Source: Tubiluchus corallicola
Taxonomy: Eukaryota > Priapulida > Priapulimorpha > Priapulimorphida > Tubiluchidae
Direction: 5' to 3'
Assembly (NCBI GenBank): GCA_030141605.1
Contig: JAQGDQ010000267.1
Span: 124,001 to 188,000, forward strand
Length of the DNA: 64,000 bases
The notes under the pieces were generated by a model. That model did no database searches and had not been told where the DNA came from. It saw only the letters and a program-made list of their open reading frames with translations. The position numbers and the translations under genes are program-made. Shown here one piece after another: positions 35,301-56,257 of this stretch (position 1 is its first letter; the number at the start of each line of letters is the position of its first letter).

Positions 35301-38300
35301 TTCTACGATATTCTTGTCTTAGCAATTTTTGTTTTCTAAGAAAGGTCTCAAAATCGTTTTTAGAATTCAGACAGAACATCTATGTTCAATGCTTTTGCCT
35401 TACACTTGTACAGATACTCATAACAGTCATCATCAGTATTCTGAGTGGTGTTGAGCTCAGCAATGGTTGGCGCCCAGAAAATTTTTGAATTGCTAGAACG
35501 CCAGAGAAGCATTTTCGAAGAGAAAATATGGAGTTATACAGTATGTTCGCATAAAGCAAAAAAATAATGTTACCTCGGCGCGAGGCCCCGGGGAAGTATC
35601 CCCACTTCCCCCCCTAGAAATAGGCCCTGACTGTCGCTAATAAAGCTTTCAAGAAAGCTTCATTACCTTAACTTTTGGGTGTAGGATTTCCCATCTATCT
35701 TACTCAAAATCTTGTTTTGATATGTTCCTGAATAAACATGTACATCTTTTTATTTAAAACTTGTTTGATTTTTGAAAGCTGTTGCAATGGATATTTTAAT
35801 GAAGCAGTTGTCATAACTATGTTTGGCTTATTGATTTCTAAACAACTGCTACTCTGTATGCATTGTTTGTCATCCAACCCGCATGATAAAAGTTATTATA
35901 TTCTTTTCAGGAATGGGTTTGAATTTTCTGGTTGATACCCTCGCTCTGACGCGGCCCACTCACGTGATTCAGTTTCAGCATCCGTCTAAGAACAAGAGCT
36001 TACCTCGTATCGACAATAACTTTCTCTCTAGGACGTCGGGGATGGTTTTCCACCTCCATTCTGCATCCCATCAGCTCTTTTGCGTGGCCACAGCTAGTCA
36101 CATCTATAATAAATTGTAAGTGTTTCTTTCTTCGTGTTATGCATTATTAGAATGTATGCATCTTACTTTGATTAAATCTTTGTCAATGCTTGGTCAATAT
36201 ATCTCATATGGGTATCTGAGATTTTAGGTTATCTAGCTTCATTACTGGCAAGATTTAACCTAAGGAAGAACCATCTTTTATTATTCTTGTATAATAGTGT
36301 TTCAACAGATGTTACATTGTACATTAGGACCGCATAGTACATACCTACTCACTCATAATTATCCAAGTATAGGACAATTTGTCCTGAGAAACGTTTTGGA
36401 AGAATATCAGTACGAAAAAAATGCGATTTCTGTTGGTGTTTAGCTTCATTTATTATCAAAGTTTGCAGAAATGCCAAACAAAATTCTAGTTTTGTCCTTT
36501 TTTTTACTTAAATTAAAATTGACGTTTTTTCTTGTTAAGACTAGTTCAGTAAACCTCGCAAATTTGTAAAATGGAATATGCTGATTTTTACGAAACTCTT
36601 ACTTTGGAAAACACCCCGATTTTTTTATTTAAAACCTATGTACAGTGGCCGCCGCTTATTATGGACACGGTTATTGTGGACAGCCGGTTATTGTGGACAA
36701 CTCGCGAGGGACGGAATTTTCCCCTAATAAAATCCGCCGGTTAATATGGACAACCGCCGCTTAATATGGACAGCGAACATTCTTGGCACGTGAACCAGCC
36801 GTGCCAACCACGGCCTGCGCGCGTGATTGAAAAGAGCTTCCCGCTCTGCTGCCTGTGTGAGTCATTGCATCAGTCAGTTCGCCGTTTGCCGTGGCCTTGA
36901 GAGCTTCGAAACTGTGATAACTTCCTTCCGTTCAAGGTTGAGAGAAAAGTTTCCTGCCAAACAAACTCGTCTGACTTCTTTTTTTCAATAAAACAGGAGA
37001 CGAGTTGATACAGACAGTTTTTTGCCTTTTTTAATGAAGGGGAAGGGTCTTCATGGGTCACTTCGCTTAATATGGACAGCCGCTTAATATGGACATACAC
37101 TGCTGGCCCGAGGTGTCCACAATAAGCGGCGGCCACTGTATTCCTAACCGTTATGCATTTATGATAAAAACTAAAATTTAATTTAGTTGAATTTTGCTTC
37201 CTGTTTTATAGTCGAGATTACAAGGCTGCTGATCATCGGAATCTCTGTTTAATGAGTTACCTAGGAAAGTCCCTAACGGTCAATGTGGATACTAGAAATC
37301 TCTCTTTAGAAGCCTTACGACCATATACGTATGTAACTTTGTGTATCCAGATGTTTAGTCTTTTTTTATGTCCGTGGATTAGCTAATGCAATTTGTGAAT
37401 TTGTTATTGATATTTATGAATTAAAAGCTAAGTTGTTGCTATGATTTGCACTTTCTATTTCAGTGTATGTAATGCAAAATTTTTATATAATTTTTGCAAA
37501 AGAGCTTATATATATATATATAGAGCCTGTTGTCTAGATTTGTGTACAGTCAAACCTCTTTATACTGCTTTTTTGTCCTTCAAAAAAGTTGGCATTAAGC
37601 AAGTATGGCATTATAACGAGGTGCCTTAATCCATATACGTTTATGCAAATATAAATATTTGTTTTTCCAAAAATATGGGTGCCAGGCGAGGTTGGCATTG
37701 TAAACTGAATGTTATAACGAGGTTCAACTGTAAATGGCTTGAGTAGGTTCTGTTAGGATTGCGCTTAAGAGAAATTTGTGGAAATTGTGGAAATTCTTAT
37801 GGATTTGTTCGTATATCTTTACAAAAAAAACTTTAAAACTTTCACTCTACAGGGTACCATGGCACACAGTTGCCATCCACATTTCCACGGCTTCTGTACC
37901 AAGGCATCTCGTCATGCTTTCACTTAACGCCAGTGTGGTAGGACTGTGTGGTGTACCGGAAGACAGCATGATAACAGTAAAAGATCAGTCTATGCCAAAA
38001 TTTCTGCGTCAGACACCTATCTGTCATTGCTACGGTTTTGGTAAGAGATGCTCTGAGACATTTGCCACACAATATAAAAACATCCCAATACTTTTTATGT
38101 GAAATTACAATAGGAAATAGTTTTGCAGAGTGTTGTTTAAGCTTGTAAGGAATGTTGTTGTTTGTACACACAATATAAAAACATCCCAATACTTTTTATG
38201 TGAAATTACAATAGGAAATAGTTTTGCAGAGTGTTGTTTAAGCTTGTAAGGAATGTTGTTGTTTGTACTTGGTGTGAAATAGGCTTAACTCAGATCTTGT

Positions 38301-39242
38301 TTAACTCGGTTTTGCTGTCAAGTCAGTTATTTAAGTACTGCTGTGTCTCTGATCTATGCATATATTATGTGATTTACTTTCATAGTAAAGTTGACTGTAA
38401 TAGTGTAGAAATTCATGCAAACAGAGCTGCCATATGTTGTTGAATGTAATAATGAATTGCCATTGTTTTCAGGCATAGTACGTAGCATTGATCCAGTTCA
38501 GAAAATCTTCTACATCATAACTCCGTTGTCGCTAAACCAGCTGTACAATGTAAATGCATTTATTAAAGGTGTGCTGGAAATCCCAGAATGTGTCATGGTT
38601 AATCAGGTAAATGTCTTTTAGTGCATTGTCAACTTTGTTATGCGCTAACAGCAGAAATTAAAGTAGAGTCACATACTAGATGTGTTGAAATAATCAAGTC
38701 AGGAAGGGAACCTAGCTATGCATCAGACTAACACACTTCTATTTTATTTTCTGTGCCCACTGAACTAGTGCCATAATTCGTTTTAATTTTCTATAATTTC
38801 CAAAGGACAGGATGCACCATACATACATGTTCTGCTGTTATTGTTCTATAGATTCTTCCAACTTTCAAATCACTGTACTTGTAAAATGTTATAATCTGCT
38901 CTTTCTCATTTGCAAAATACTAAAATGCAAAATTTCAAAATACAAAATATGCAAATTGCAAAATTATGCAATGCGCCACAATCTATAGTCCACAGGCATT
39001 AGTTCCTTTGACAGCTTTCAAAAATGCCAAGACTTACTGATTTTGGAATTTTACGGATTTTGTGTGTAACACCTACCGTGAAATGATTGACTTTTTCTGA
39101 CTAGAATTGCCCGGGCGAGATTCCGTACGTTCAGACTACAACTGCTCCCACCATGGTCGCTGGAGACAGACCTGTACAAAGACCAAGGACAGTATGGGCT
39201 AGGAAGAGATGTCGAATGCAGTCAGCAGACTTCTCTGAATAA
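26356..39242 (+). CDS. NOL9: NOL9, polynucleotide 5'-hydroxyl kinase, 12 coding exons
   Basis: Exons: 26356-28715, 30498-30698, 30820-30949, 31818-32034, 33267-33360, 34069-34169, 34565-34741, 35911-36115, 37212-37328, 37853-38040, 38473-38606 and 39105-39242. All introns are GT-AG and all phases agree, giving 1353 aa; exon 2 may instead end at 30686. NOL9 is the Grc3/Clp1-family kinase that phosphorylates the 5' end made by LAS1L cleavage of ITS2 in pre-rRNA, in the nucleolus. Walker A is GGKNVGKS (979-986) and the Walker-B-like segment is LECDVGQTEF (1009-1018). PPFTHQR and VNTMGW follow, as in NOL9. The usual N-terminal, kinase and C-terminal regions account for roughly the last 570 residues. 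Exon 1 adds about 786 Ser/Asn-rich residues with basic blocks near 200-250 and 405-430, so the protein is nearly twice the usual animal length. An in-frame stop precedes the ATG. Confidence 0.92.
32170..32625 (+). repeat. Unclassified ~0.5-kb dispersed repeat, copy 2 (NOL9 intron 4)
   Basis: Collinear with 11447-11965 through more than ten shared words, including TTACCTGACGCAGTCACATAAAAG-type text (allowing changes), GAAGCTAAAAAGTAT, CTTATACCATAATTA and GATAATTTAGTAATGTGAAA. It begins about 135 bases after the exon-4 donor. No frame is conserved. Confidence 0.65.
33056..33115. repeat. (ATTC)n microsatellite, degenerate
   Basis: TTTATTCATTCATTCATTCG-like tetramers in NOL9 intron 4. The whole 32860-33180 area is enriched in ATTC/TTCA words, so this is the core of an older, eroded array. 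Confidence 0.7.
33590..33745 (-). repeat. TTCGAA-rich dispersed repeat, copy 2 (NOL9 intron 5)
   Basis: Reverse-complement relative of 8090-8310: same order of an AGAACAA, TATGCATGAT and AATTTGAATT block. A similar GAATCGAATCTTG/GAATTGAATG block at 33895-33940 may be the other end of the same insertion, in inverted orientation. Confidence 0.35.
36643..37138. mobile_element. 496-bp Tigger/pogo-type MITE (NOL9 intron 8)
   Basis: Flanked by TA on both sides (36641-36642 and 37139-37140). Both ends read CAGTGGCCGCCGCTTATT inward, with one difference in the next ten bases. The unit G(C/G)TTA(T/A)T(A/G)TGGACA occurs about seven times in direct orientation and once inverted, clustered near both ends. 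A minus frame of 88 codons (36870-37136) overlaps the right end and has no transposase signature. The CAGT ends plus TA duplication fit Tc1-mariner/pogo. Non-autonomous. Confidence 0.85.
37547..37730. mobile_element. 184-bp MITE, CAGTCAAACC family (NOL9 intron 9)
   Basis: TA on both flanks (37545-37546, 37731-37732). Left end CAGTCAAACCTCTTTATAC, right end complement CAGTTGAACCTCGTTATAAC. Same family as 20283-20471. The interior repeats the motif GGCATT(A/G)TAA. No coding capacity. Confidence 0.75.
38067..38268. repeat. Two tandem copies of a 101-bp segment (NOL9 intron 10)
   Basis: The segment starting ACACAATATAAAAACATCCC at 38067 restarts at 38168 and appears identical through GTTGTTTGTAC. 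It begins 26 bases after the exon-10 donor. Identity of the copies points to a very recent duplication, or an assembly artefact. Confidence 0.85.
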
Positions 39243-39721
39243 CAGCAAATACTACCTGGCAAACCATGCAGAATGTTGAATGGAAAGAATGCTAATTGCA
39301 TTATTTACAAGATTAAAAAAGCTGTACGCTTACTTGTTTTTTAAGACGTTTAAGTTTTTTTTATTATTTCGAATTTATAAAATGCGGAGAAGTACAATAG
39401 AAATATTTTTATACAAATTGCAAAGTTATTACTCAGTAACAGTTTTGTTTTACTATTTCAGTTTTTGAAACTCTTATCGATTACATTAATTTTATCAAAT
39501 ACTTAATAAGATTAGCAAGTGTGTGGTATCTTGCTGTATAGTGAAAATCAATTAGTACGGGTACAGATAATGCATTATTTATTAAACTAAAGCCACAAAC
39601 TGCTGTATCTAATACATGTAGTAGATAATTCTAATTACTATGTAATGTTACTATAGTCTCTCAAATACTGTCACTCAGACTTGTTTTGATGTTATTGCAT
39701 AAGTTGATAATGAATTATATT

Positions 39722-39727
39722 AATAAA
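39722..39727 (+). terminator. Candidate poly(A) signal of NOL9
   Basis: AATAAA about 480 bases after the NOL9 stop. Further AATAAA words occur at about 40268 and 40449, so the exact end is uncertain. Confidence 0.3.
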
Positions 39728-39729
39728 CT

Positions 39730-42374
39730 AAGTAAAAACGTAGTTATAATTTACAAATAATAATAATGATCAGTTTTGACACATTGTGTTTATGCTTGTC
39801 TTTACTGAATACTATGCAAGTTTTCCTCTAGATGAGCTGAAGATGCAGGCTGCAGCATTATTCAAATAATACATACTTTGACGGCAATACATCAATGTAT
39901 TGTTGCCATCAGCATTCTCAAGGCTGTAGGCCAATGGAATAATGCCGCTAGTGACAATCCCAAGGGGTTATAAAGGGATTGTTATCCTAAAAAACAAGGC
40001 TATTATTTGTTATATTACACCACTTGCAGTACCAAATTATTATTGACCGACCATTTTAAAATAGGCATTCCTTTTGAAATTTGTTTTGACAAATTGCAGA
40101 ATATATTAGAAATGTGCGTGTGCTACGAAAGTGCTATTGCTCATTTTTACAGCCTGGTTTGGAACAGTAAGACAACATTTTACGCAATAGCAAATCTATT
40201 TTCGAACACCTGACACTAATTTGACAAATTGCATAATTTATTATAAAACTGGTGTATAATAATTTCAAATAAAAGTGTAAGTGAACAGGACAATCCAATT
40301 CTCCACGGATAAAAATGCTTTCTCTAAAATTAGATCAGAGTTTGTCATTAGTACAGTAAAATATACCAAATCATCTCTGCTTGCAGTAGCATTGGATTTT
40401 ACAATGTACATGAGTAAAGAACGAACTATGAAAAAAATGCAAACAAAATAAAAACAATGTTTTTAACATTATAATAAACTTATTCCTAGTTATAATAAAA
40501 GACTCAAAAACTGGTTGTGATATAAATGTCTTAGTCAGTTACATTTAAAATAAGTTAGCCAAGTATCAACAGTTTTGCAAAAAAATGAGATTTGCTTTTT
40601 GGAACTGATGGATGTTCAAGGAAAACAAAATTCATTTTCATTTCTTTGCATCCAACAAGATTTTAACCACAGAATTACACTAAATAGTACTTAAATTTAA
40701 TATAAGGCATTAAGTTTATGTGACATACATAATTAAAATTTAACAGTGTATTAATATTTGGCCCTACTAATTTTACAAACATAAATTTATTGAACTGAAT
40801 TGACAAGCTCTAGCTTAGCTTTTCTATTTGAGTAAACATTACCTTATGAAAAACCTCTGCAGTTTATGTCTATCTAAGTTACATAATTACTTAACTTCAT
40901 CTATATAATGAGTATAAATTAAGATTTTCAGTTTGTGTAATACAATTATGGTAAATAAATACATACACTTATAAACTACTTTCTGACTTTATACACTTAT
41001 GCGTTTTCCAAAGGCATGCGTAAAATGTTCGTAGTGCTTTCATTATGTACTTGCAATTGTTTAGACAAAAGCATATAATTTCTGAAAGAATCAATTTCAC
41101 TTGTAATGTTATAAATTTTTTTTAATATGTTGCTTTGAAATAGATTATCGAGATACTTTTAAAAAATTTTGTGAGATTTTTCCAGTACTTTCTAAAATCT
41201 GTTTTCCACTGAATCATGCTTCTCACAAAATAATGCACAACATAAAAGTTGCAAAGTATTTTTCCTGAATAAAAATGCTAAAAGAATTATTAAAAGCATA
41301 CAAGCTTCTATTAGTTTAATAATAATTTTAGTAGTTAGCGACACAAATGATGTAAACAATTTCATGTTAGAAATAGTAGGTTATGCATAAACTGGTATGT
41401 GTCACCTATTAACAGGAAAAAGAAAGGATTGTAAGCTAGCAATCTTCAAGGCTGGACCAACATTGCCAATTTATGGCTGTTTAATAATAGAAATGTATTA
41501 GCTTATTATTAGATTTTCCTGTAAAGGCAAATAGAACAATAATGGCAGCTGTTATGCTCTGTGAACGAATTCTGGAACAACGGTGGGGTGGTACATCATG
41601 CATATCTTACTAAAAATGTTTAATCTGGATGCTATGGTATATGCTCTCTGGGAAGGATCTTAAAAAAACTAAATGCAAAGCACATTTTTTTGCATTTAAT
41701 TTGCTAGCATGTTTATGATACCAACAATTATCATGATATTGTCGACTCGAGAGTACTAGGAAATCCCACAAAATTAATCATACTTTTAAATAAACATCAC
41801 TTATACGAATTATTTTTGCAGTCTAAGAGATATCAAACAAAATAAATCAGTTTTCAACATTCATCCGACCACCTATTTCTCTTAAAAGCAAGCTCAACAA
41901 CCCTTTTATTTGCAACTGCACTGTATTTTATTCGAAAAATTTGTAGATCAAACATTCTTGAAAATTTAAAGCAATCTTATAAGAAACCAGTAATTCAAAG
42001 TAAAGTAAACCAATTTTCACTTTTATATTCAACTTTTTATAAATGATACTAGAGTCAATCTTTTAACATTGAGTTTAGGATTGTTCCCATAAAGTCAAAA
42101 TCAAAATAGTCTGCCATGGAACGTACATTTAAACTTGCAGTGTTTTTGCTCGTCACAGTGCATCTGTTCTAAACAAATTTTTCTTATTCAGTAGAAATAT
42201 TTTAAAATTATCAACAACGTACACTGACATTCTTAAAACAAACTTTTGTAATTATTGCACACATCATTACAGCTTTTGTATCCATGATTATAAACGAATG
42301 AGCACATTGAACAGCTGCTAGAGTACCTTGCTTACAAATCTAACTAACTACAATAAAAATAACTATGCAAAAAG
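39730..42374. other. Intergenic between convergent NOL9 and TPRA1
   Basis: AT-rich with no coding exon that I can support. It holds the 3' untranslated regions of both flanking genes; a minus-strand AATAAA candidate (TTTATT on the plus strand at 41905-41910) could end TPRA1. No repeat stood out. Confidence 0.3.
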
Positions 42375-51019
<8,645 letters not shown>

Positions 51020-54000
51020 TACGACTAACGGTCTGACATGAAGATTGTGATTTGATTATGATGCTTTACATTTCACTTTCTTTTGCTTTTCTGGTACTAC
51101 AAAAATTTTATGTGACTTATAAAAATCAGGATACTTGATAAACATACATGGTTGTTTACAGCTTAGAAGGTTCATGCAGATTAACATACAAATTGCACCA
51201 AAACCCAGACAACTTCTAAACTGTAATAACATCAAATATATAACTAATAGCAACATAATGCAGTCGGGTTTTATATTTAATGACCAGTAATAACTTTACA
51301 GTGGACAGATGGCACCACAATGCAACAGCTCACATCTTACGCCCTTACTTTACAAACTGTTTGGTCACAAATGTGTTACAGTAGAAAATGGTACAAATAC
51401 CAAAGCTTTGCTTCGTAATTTGCAACACAAGAGTTGACACGCAGTTTAAGCAAAATATGCTAGATGTAGGTGAAAGGCTTAGTTACTGACAACTCGCAAC
51501 GTTTGACAAAGGACTAGCAAAGGTTGGAACTAAATGTGGCCGCAAAACATTTAGAGGCCGTCAAGCATCTGACAAAGGCCTACAGTCAAAGGGGTCCTTG
51601 TAAATGACGTGCATTTTAAGATCAAAAGTAAAGGAAGCCTTATTGCTAAACTTTATTGCTAATTGTTTAAAAGGAAGTGTATATTGTTCCGAGGAACGGA
51701 ATTCTGAATTTGCAAGATGCTCTTCCGTTCATCAGAACTGCGACTTTGCTGTGTTCAAGTTCCGATCATTGAATTTTCTAGTATTCTTTCGATAATGGAA
51801 ACCATTTGGCTACACTAATATACTGCACTCATTGTGCAACATCCCTATTGTTTCAAAGAACGTATGTACCCACAAATTGTGAGAGTATTTTTGTACAAAA
51901 AAGCCACTAGGTATAATTTTTTTAAAACTGAATTAAAATAATGTCTGGCATGAAAACATTTGAAATTTGTGTAGCTATACCAGCTTTTCTTATACCTGAC
52001 AAAGTATAGTAAAGCACTTTTTAAACTTACTCCACCCCTCACCTGAAAATAGAAGTACCCAACCGCTGTGCCAGACAAAGGCAGCATTGCTGGGAGAAAA
52101 TCGTCTGGGAACAGAACATTAAGAAACGGGTGGGAAGTTTGGGGTCCCAACATTTTATTGTAAATATGCATTTTACAATTTATAACTGGATGAGGTAATG
52201 ACAAAACACAGTGAGAACCACAAAGGTTTTATTTAGTGCAATATAAACAAAGTTCAAATGTAATTTTATTTAAAAATATGTTTATTTAGTTTCACTATGC
52301 CTGTACAAGGACAAGAATGAAAGATATGATTTTTACTTGAAGTTTTAGTCCTTCCACATCACTGTGTAATGCAATGTGTTGCAACCAGTCATTCAAGCAA
52401 TTGTCCAATGACAAGAGAACAGAAAAGCTTTGATCAGTAGTCTGACTAATTCATACCAGCAACAAAAACAGCCAAAAATTGGTGAAAACAATGAAACTCT
52501 TTTTACCTATGCAATTTCAAGATGAAGGTTAATAAAAAACAGAAGACTAATTGAACATCGTAATTTCAAGGTGTTGATGATTTTGTAGTAAAAGAGAGTA
52601 ATGTTTTTTATCACATGCACATTGACCGAGAGGATTTATCATATAATCCTCACACCTGGTTATTATTATTCTTAATTGTAGTTGATTATTATCCGCTCTT
52701 GCCGATAATAAAAATGTGATTTTATTACAAAGGATTATTACAAAACCGATTTCTGTGATATCAAAAGCACACTTAGCCAGCATTATTATTTCATATTGCC
52801 TCATTGTTGTTTGGTTATCAGATGTCAGGCCACCCACAAACAGTGACCGCAAACTCGCAGCACAGTCAGGCACAATTTTGTTGCAACTAGCAGAGCCAGA
52901 GAGCCACAGCATTTGCTACATGCATGCTAAAACTTAACTGAAGTCACTGAAGGTGGAGCTATGCAAGCTTGATATTTGACAGTGTTTAATTTAGTATTGA
53001 CGTCCACAATGTTAAAAAGTTTCGTTTTTCAATTTTTGTACTTCAAGCTATTCTTTTAGATATCCACTGTGCTTAAATTCCTTTGATGGTTCTCAGAACA
53101 CTAGCACTTCTCTCTTCACCACTAAGGTCGGTAAAGTTTGGAAAACGTCAGCTAATTAACTGATTATTGGAAATTTCCTGTGGTTCCGATCATCGGAACA
53201 ATATCCACTTTCTATTTAAAATCGTTTTGGTGCAGTTAATTGACAATTTGTTTGATCACTTTTATCCAGCTATCGGCCTGTGTTACTTCTCTGGTAGTAC
53301 GGTCCCCCATATCGAACAATCGATACTATAAAGGCTTACAAGTCGTCAGCAAAAAATATGTATGCATGTGTGGAGACTAGTTAACAACAAGTAATGTAAG
53401 TAAGTAAGCAAGTAAATAATTTATTTATCACCTTTTGTAAAAAAGAACATGTAACAATAAAATAACTGAATACAAGGGGTGGTGATGATTTAAAATTATT
53501 CTAGTAAAATAAAATTATAAAATATAAATTATAATGTTGGTTGGTGAATAGGTGGCGAAAGAACTGAAACGTTATCGGGTTAGCCACCTACATAGCCCTA
53601 TACGTATGGTCGTTAAAGTTAATAAGAAAACCAGTGGCATGAGATCTTGTTTAAATTTACACGGTAGTGAATTCACAGTAGTCAAAACAGTATATAGATT
53701 ATTACTTAGTTACTATAAAATGCCAGTATCACCATTCAGTGTAGAATCTGATTAATTAAAGCACAACTTTAAAAGAAAAAAACTGAAAAGCGCATTTCCA
53801 TTTCAAAGCATACTATTTGATAAAAAAGAGAAAATGGGTCACTTACCTAAATTCAATTTATTTTTCCAGTTTTTCGCAATCTGTAATCACCTCATCTACA
53901 GCAGAAAACTTCTAGAATAACGCCCATCTGTTAGTGGAGAATTACTTTTTCATGTACGTTAACTGACCAATCAAAAATAGGTTTGCAAAGGCGATGCTTA

Positions 54001-54240
54001 GTAAACAATAATGGCTGCGTGCACGTGTTTTGTTTTTGCGCGATTGTTTCTTGCTCTATATCAATTGTAGTCAGTATGGTAAGGAGTTATAAACAATGGA
54101 AAGCACAAGTCGAATACAAACAGGAGGTAAAAACGAGCATTTATAATTACAGTATGATAAATGTAATTCAAAATTTGCTTTTGAATTTGAATTGGAGTTT
54201 TACATAGTCCTTGTTGTTTACCGTACTACTGAGTACTATA
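51020..54240. other. Intergenic / 5' flank of TPRA1, no supported gene
   Basis: Several short frames of 60-120 codons on both strands (for example 51845-52204 and 52547-52912, minus) lack domains and a consistent splice partner. One possible minus exon, 52040-52102, is flanked by AG and GT but stands alone. At 53967-53971 a CCAAT and at 54022-54027 a CACGTG precede an ATGG, which could be a promoter, but I cannot attach a gene. Confidence 0.3.
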
Positions 54241-55004
54241 GGGCGCCGAGTAACCCACTAGCCGAAGTAGGACACTTCCGGCAAAACGCATGTGCTAAAT
54301 TTGGGGAAAAGCAGTGTCGTACATGGGCAGCCCAAGTAGGACACTAGTGATTTCTGTCGAAAATCAAGATTTATGACATACAAAAACATAAAAATTTAAA
54401 ATAAATTTGTTTTAGAAAAAAGTAACTTTATAATAATGATGGATAGTCCTTGACAATTTACAAATGTATTTTTTACAACAATATCATCATTATTATTAGC
54501 TCCATTAATATCATCATAACATTAAACTAAGTATCTAATGCTTTAAAGAGGGAAACTATGTAGGGCACATTAACTCGCTAACCCGTGTACTTAGTAGAAA
54601 ACAATTATTTGTCCTAGAGGGAGTGAAAAGGATCACCTGTCTGTGAAACAAAACAAAATAGAAAATGATATACCTTAAACAAATGTTGGAATCGCCTAAG
54701 GAGTGGGTTTATTTCACTTCAAAAAGATTAATATCGAAGCCAAATTTAATATTGGCCATTTTACTAGCTCAAAATAAGATTCTTTTATTTTATCAGATGT
54801 ATAATAATTGATTCAACGCTATTGATGTTTTTAATTATTATTATTCCATAAACAAGGACAACGGACGGTGCCAGTACGCATAACAACTCAATTTGCGGCC
54901 TGTTTCTAGTGTCCTACTTGGGCAGCCCATATACCACGCGTCCTACTTGGGCTATCCCGTGTACACCAATTGTCCTACTTTGGCTAGTGGGTTACTCGGC
55001 GCCC
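54241..55004 (+). mobile_element. TIR element family 'GGGCRCCGAGTAA', copy B (most intact)
   Basis: 764 bp with terminal inverted repeats GGGCGCCGAGTAACCCACTA...AGTAGGAC that match at about 33 of 34 positions. Five AGTAGGAC/GTCCTACTT words sit near the ends. Interior text MIYLKQMLESPKEWVYFTSK (54670-54729) is the counterpart of copy A's frame. Flanking target duplication is not clear: ACTA near both ends is only suggestive. No transposase, so non-autonomous. Confidence 0.8.
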
Positions 55005-55312
55005 AACACTACTACTAGCCTGCGTTCCGCAGTTGCACTAATAGGCATGCCCGAAAATTGCGGAAAACCATTTGGGTATATGGTCAGCCCAAATACCGCA
55101 TTTGGAAGCAAACAGCTCACCAGCTTGCAAACGTAAAACATGCTTTTAACGCTTAGGAAAGGCAAATGTACTAAAAAATTTAATAATCTATGCAGTATTG
55201 CATGCAATATATTTTTTTAGAGGAGGGGAAAGTTAGCACCAATTGTCATGTAATAATGATTTCAAAACTTTGAGACTTGAAAGGTAGATATCTTATTAGC
55301 CTGTATACTGCA

Positions 55313-55808
55313 GTAAGGCGGTAAATGGTTCATCAGGCCAGCGCATGTACGACAATTAAGCGGCAAGTGGCTTATCAGCCGGTATGTCACACTTATGAGA
55401 AGAAATTGTGTTTGATGAAGAGGTAATGAAACAGATCACCTGCCTATATGTATGTGCCTCATATGAAACGAAGCAACAAAGAATGACGTATATTACTGAA
55501 ATGTTAGATTTGCCTGAAACGCTGACCTGTTTAACCTCAAAACGATTAGCTCACGAATCCAAATGGCTTGGAATAAATAATATTTTTATTTTATTGACTG
55601 TGTAATTTATGTTTAATTAACAATTTAAATTATATTGATGTCTTAAATTATTGTTATTAAATAAACATGGACAACAGATGATGCCATAAGGTAAACTTGC
55701 CCCAGTTTCTGCCGCGTTGTTTGGGCCAGCCCAAGTACAGTGCGCGTTATATGGGCTGGACCACTTACCACCCTGTGCGGATTATGGACTAATCCGTACA
55801 CGGTGCCC
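55313..55808 (+). mobile_element. TIR element family 'GGGCRCCGAGTAA', copy C (diverged)
   Basis: Ends with CGGTGCCC (55801-55808), the same terminus as copies A and B. The left end near 55313 is eroded (GGCGGTAAATGGTTCATC). The interior aligns with copy B from GATCACCTG to ATAAACATGGACAAC. Its frame 55408-55605 carries YITEMLDLPETLTCLTSKRL, in register with A and B despite many substitutions. Confidence 0.55.
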
Positions 55809-56257
55809 AACATAAAGCATAAATATGTATATATAGGCTGTACAAATTTTCATTCATTCATGATAGAGTTTGATCTTTATTCATTGTTTATTTATTGCAT
55901 TATCCCTAATGCTAACTAGCTGAACTAATGAATAGAATTGGTCCCGCCTTGAGGAAAAATTTTCCTGACATTAGAACATTTTTCTCGATTTCGCCCAGTG
56001 AAATTGGCTTTACGCCAACTATATAAAAAAGTATATAAAGTATGTAAAAAATTAGGAAAACATATATGTGATATTCTAAACTATTACTTAGATAGAACTA
56101 TATTTTTTCATGAAGAAAGGTACTTTTCGAGTTTTTTTACTTTTGTCCCCCAGTGTGGCACATTTTTCTTCTTTTATTCTCTAGTTTATTTTTCTTTTTA
56201 AGAGTTACACTTTTCGTGCTTATGAAAAACGGAGGATAGTTGATCGAAAAACATAAA
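55809..56257. other. Short intergenic stretch before candidate small gene
   Basis: AT-rich; a 67-codon Lys/Phe-rich frame at 55998-56201 lacks support. It ends in an acceptor-like TTATTTTTCTTTTTAAG at 56201. Confidence 0.3.

Noticed and set aside
36870-37136. 88-codon minus frame inside the Tigger-type MITE.
   Set aside because: It includes the terminal inverted repeat and has no DDE or DNA-binding signature; it is a by-product of the element.
51845-52204. 119-codon minus frame with a possible exon ending GYFYFQ before GTGAGG.
   Set aside because: No partner exon, no recognisable domain, and only one plausible splice pair.
55998-56255. LYR-motif-like fragments (ALRQLYKKVYK; then SYTFRAYEKRRIVDR) suggesting an ISD11/LYRM gene.
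   Set aside because: The pieces do not join in any consistent phase, and the second ends in a stop after 17 codons.
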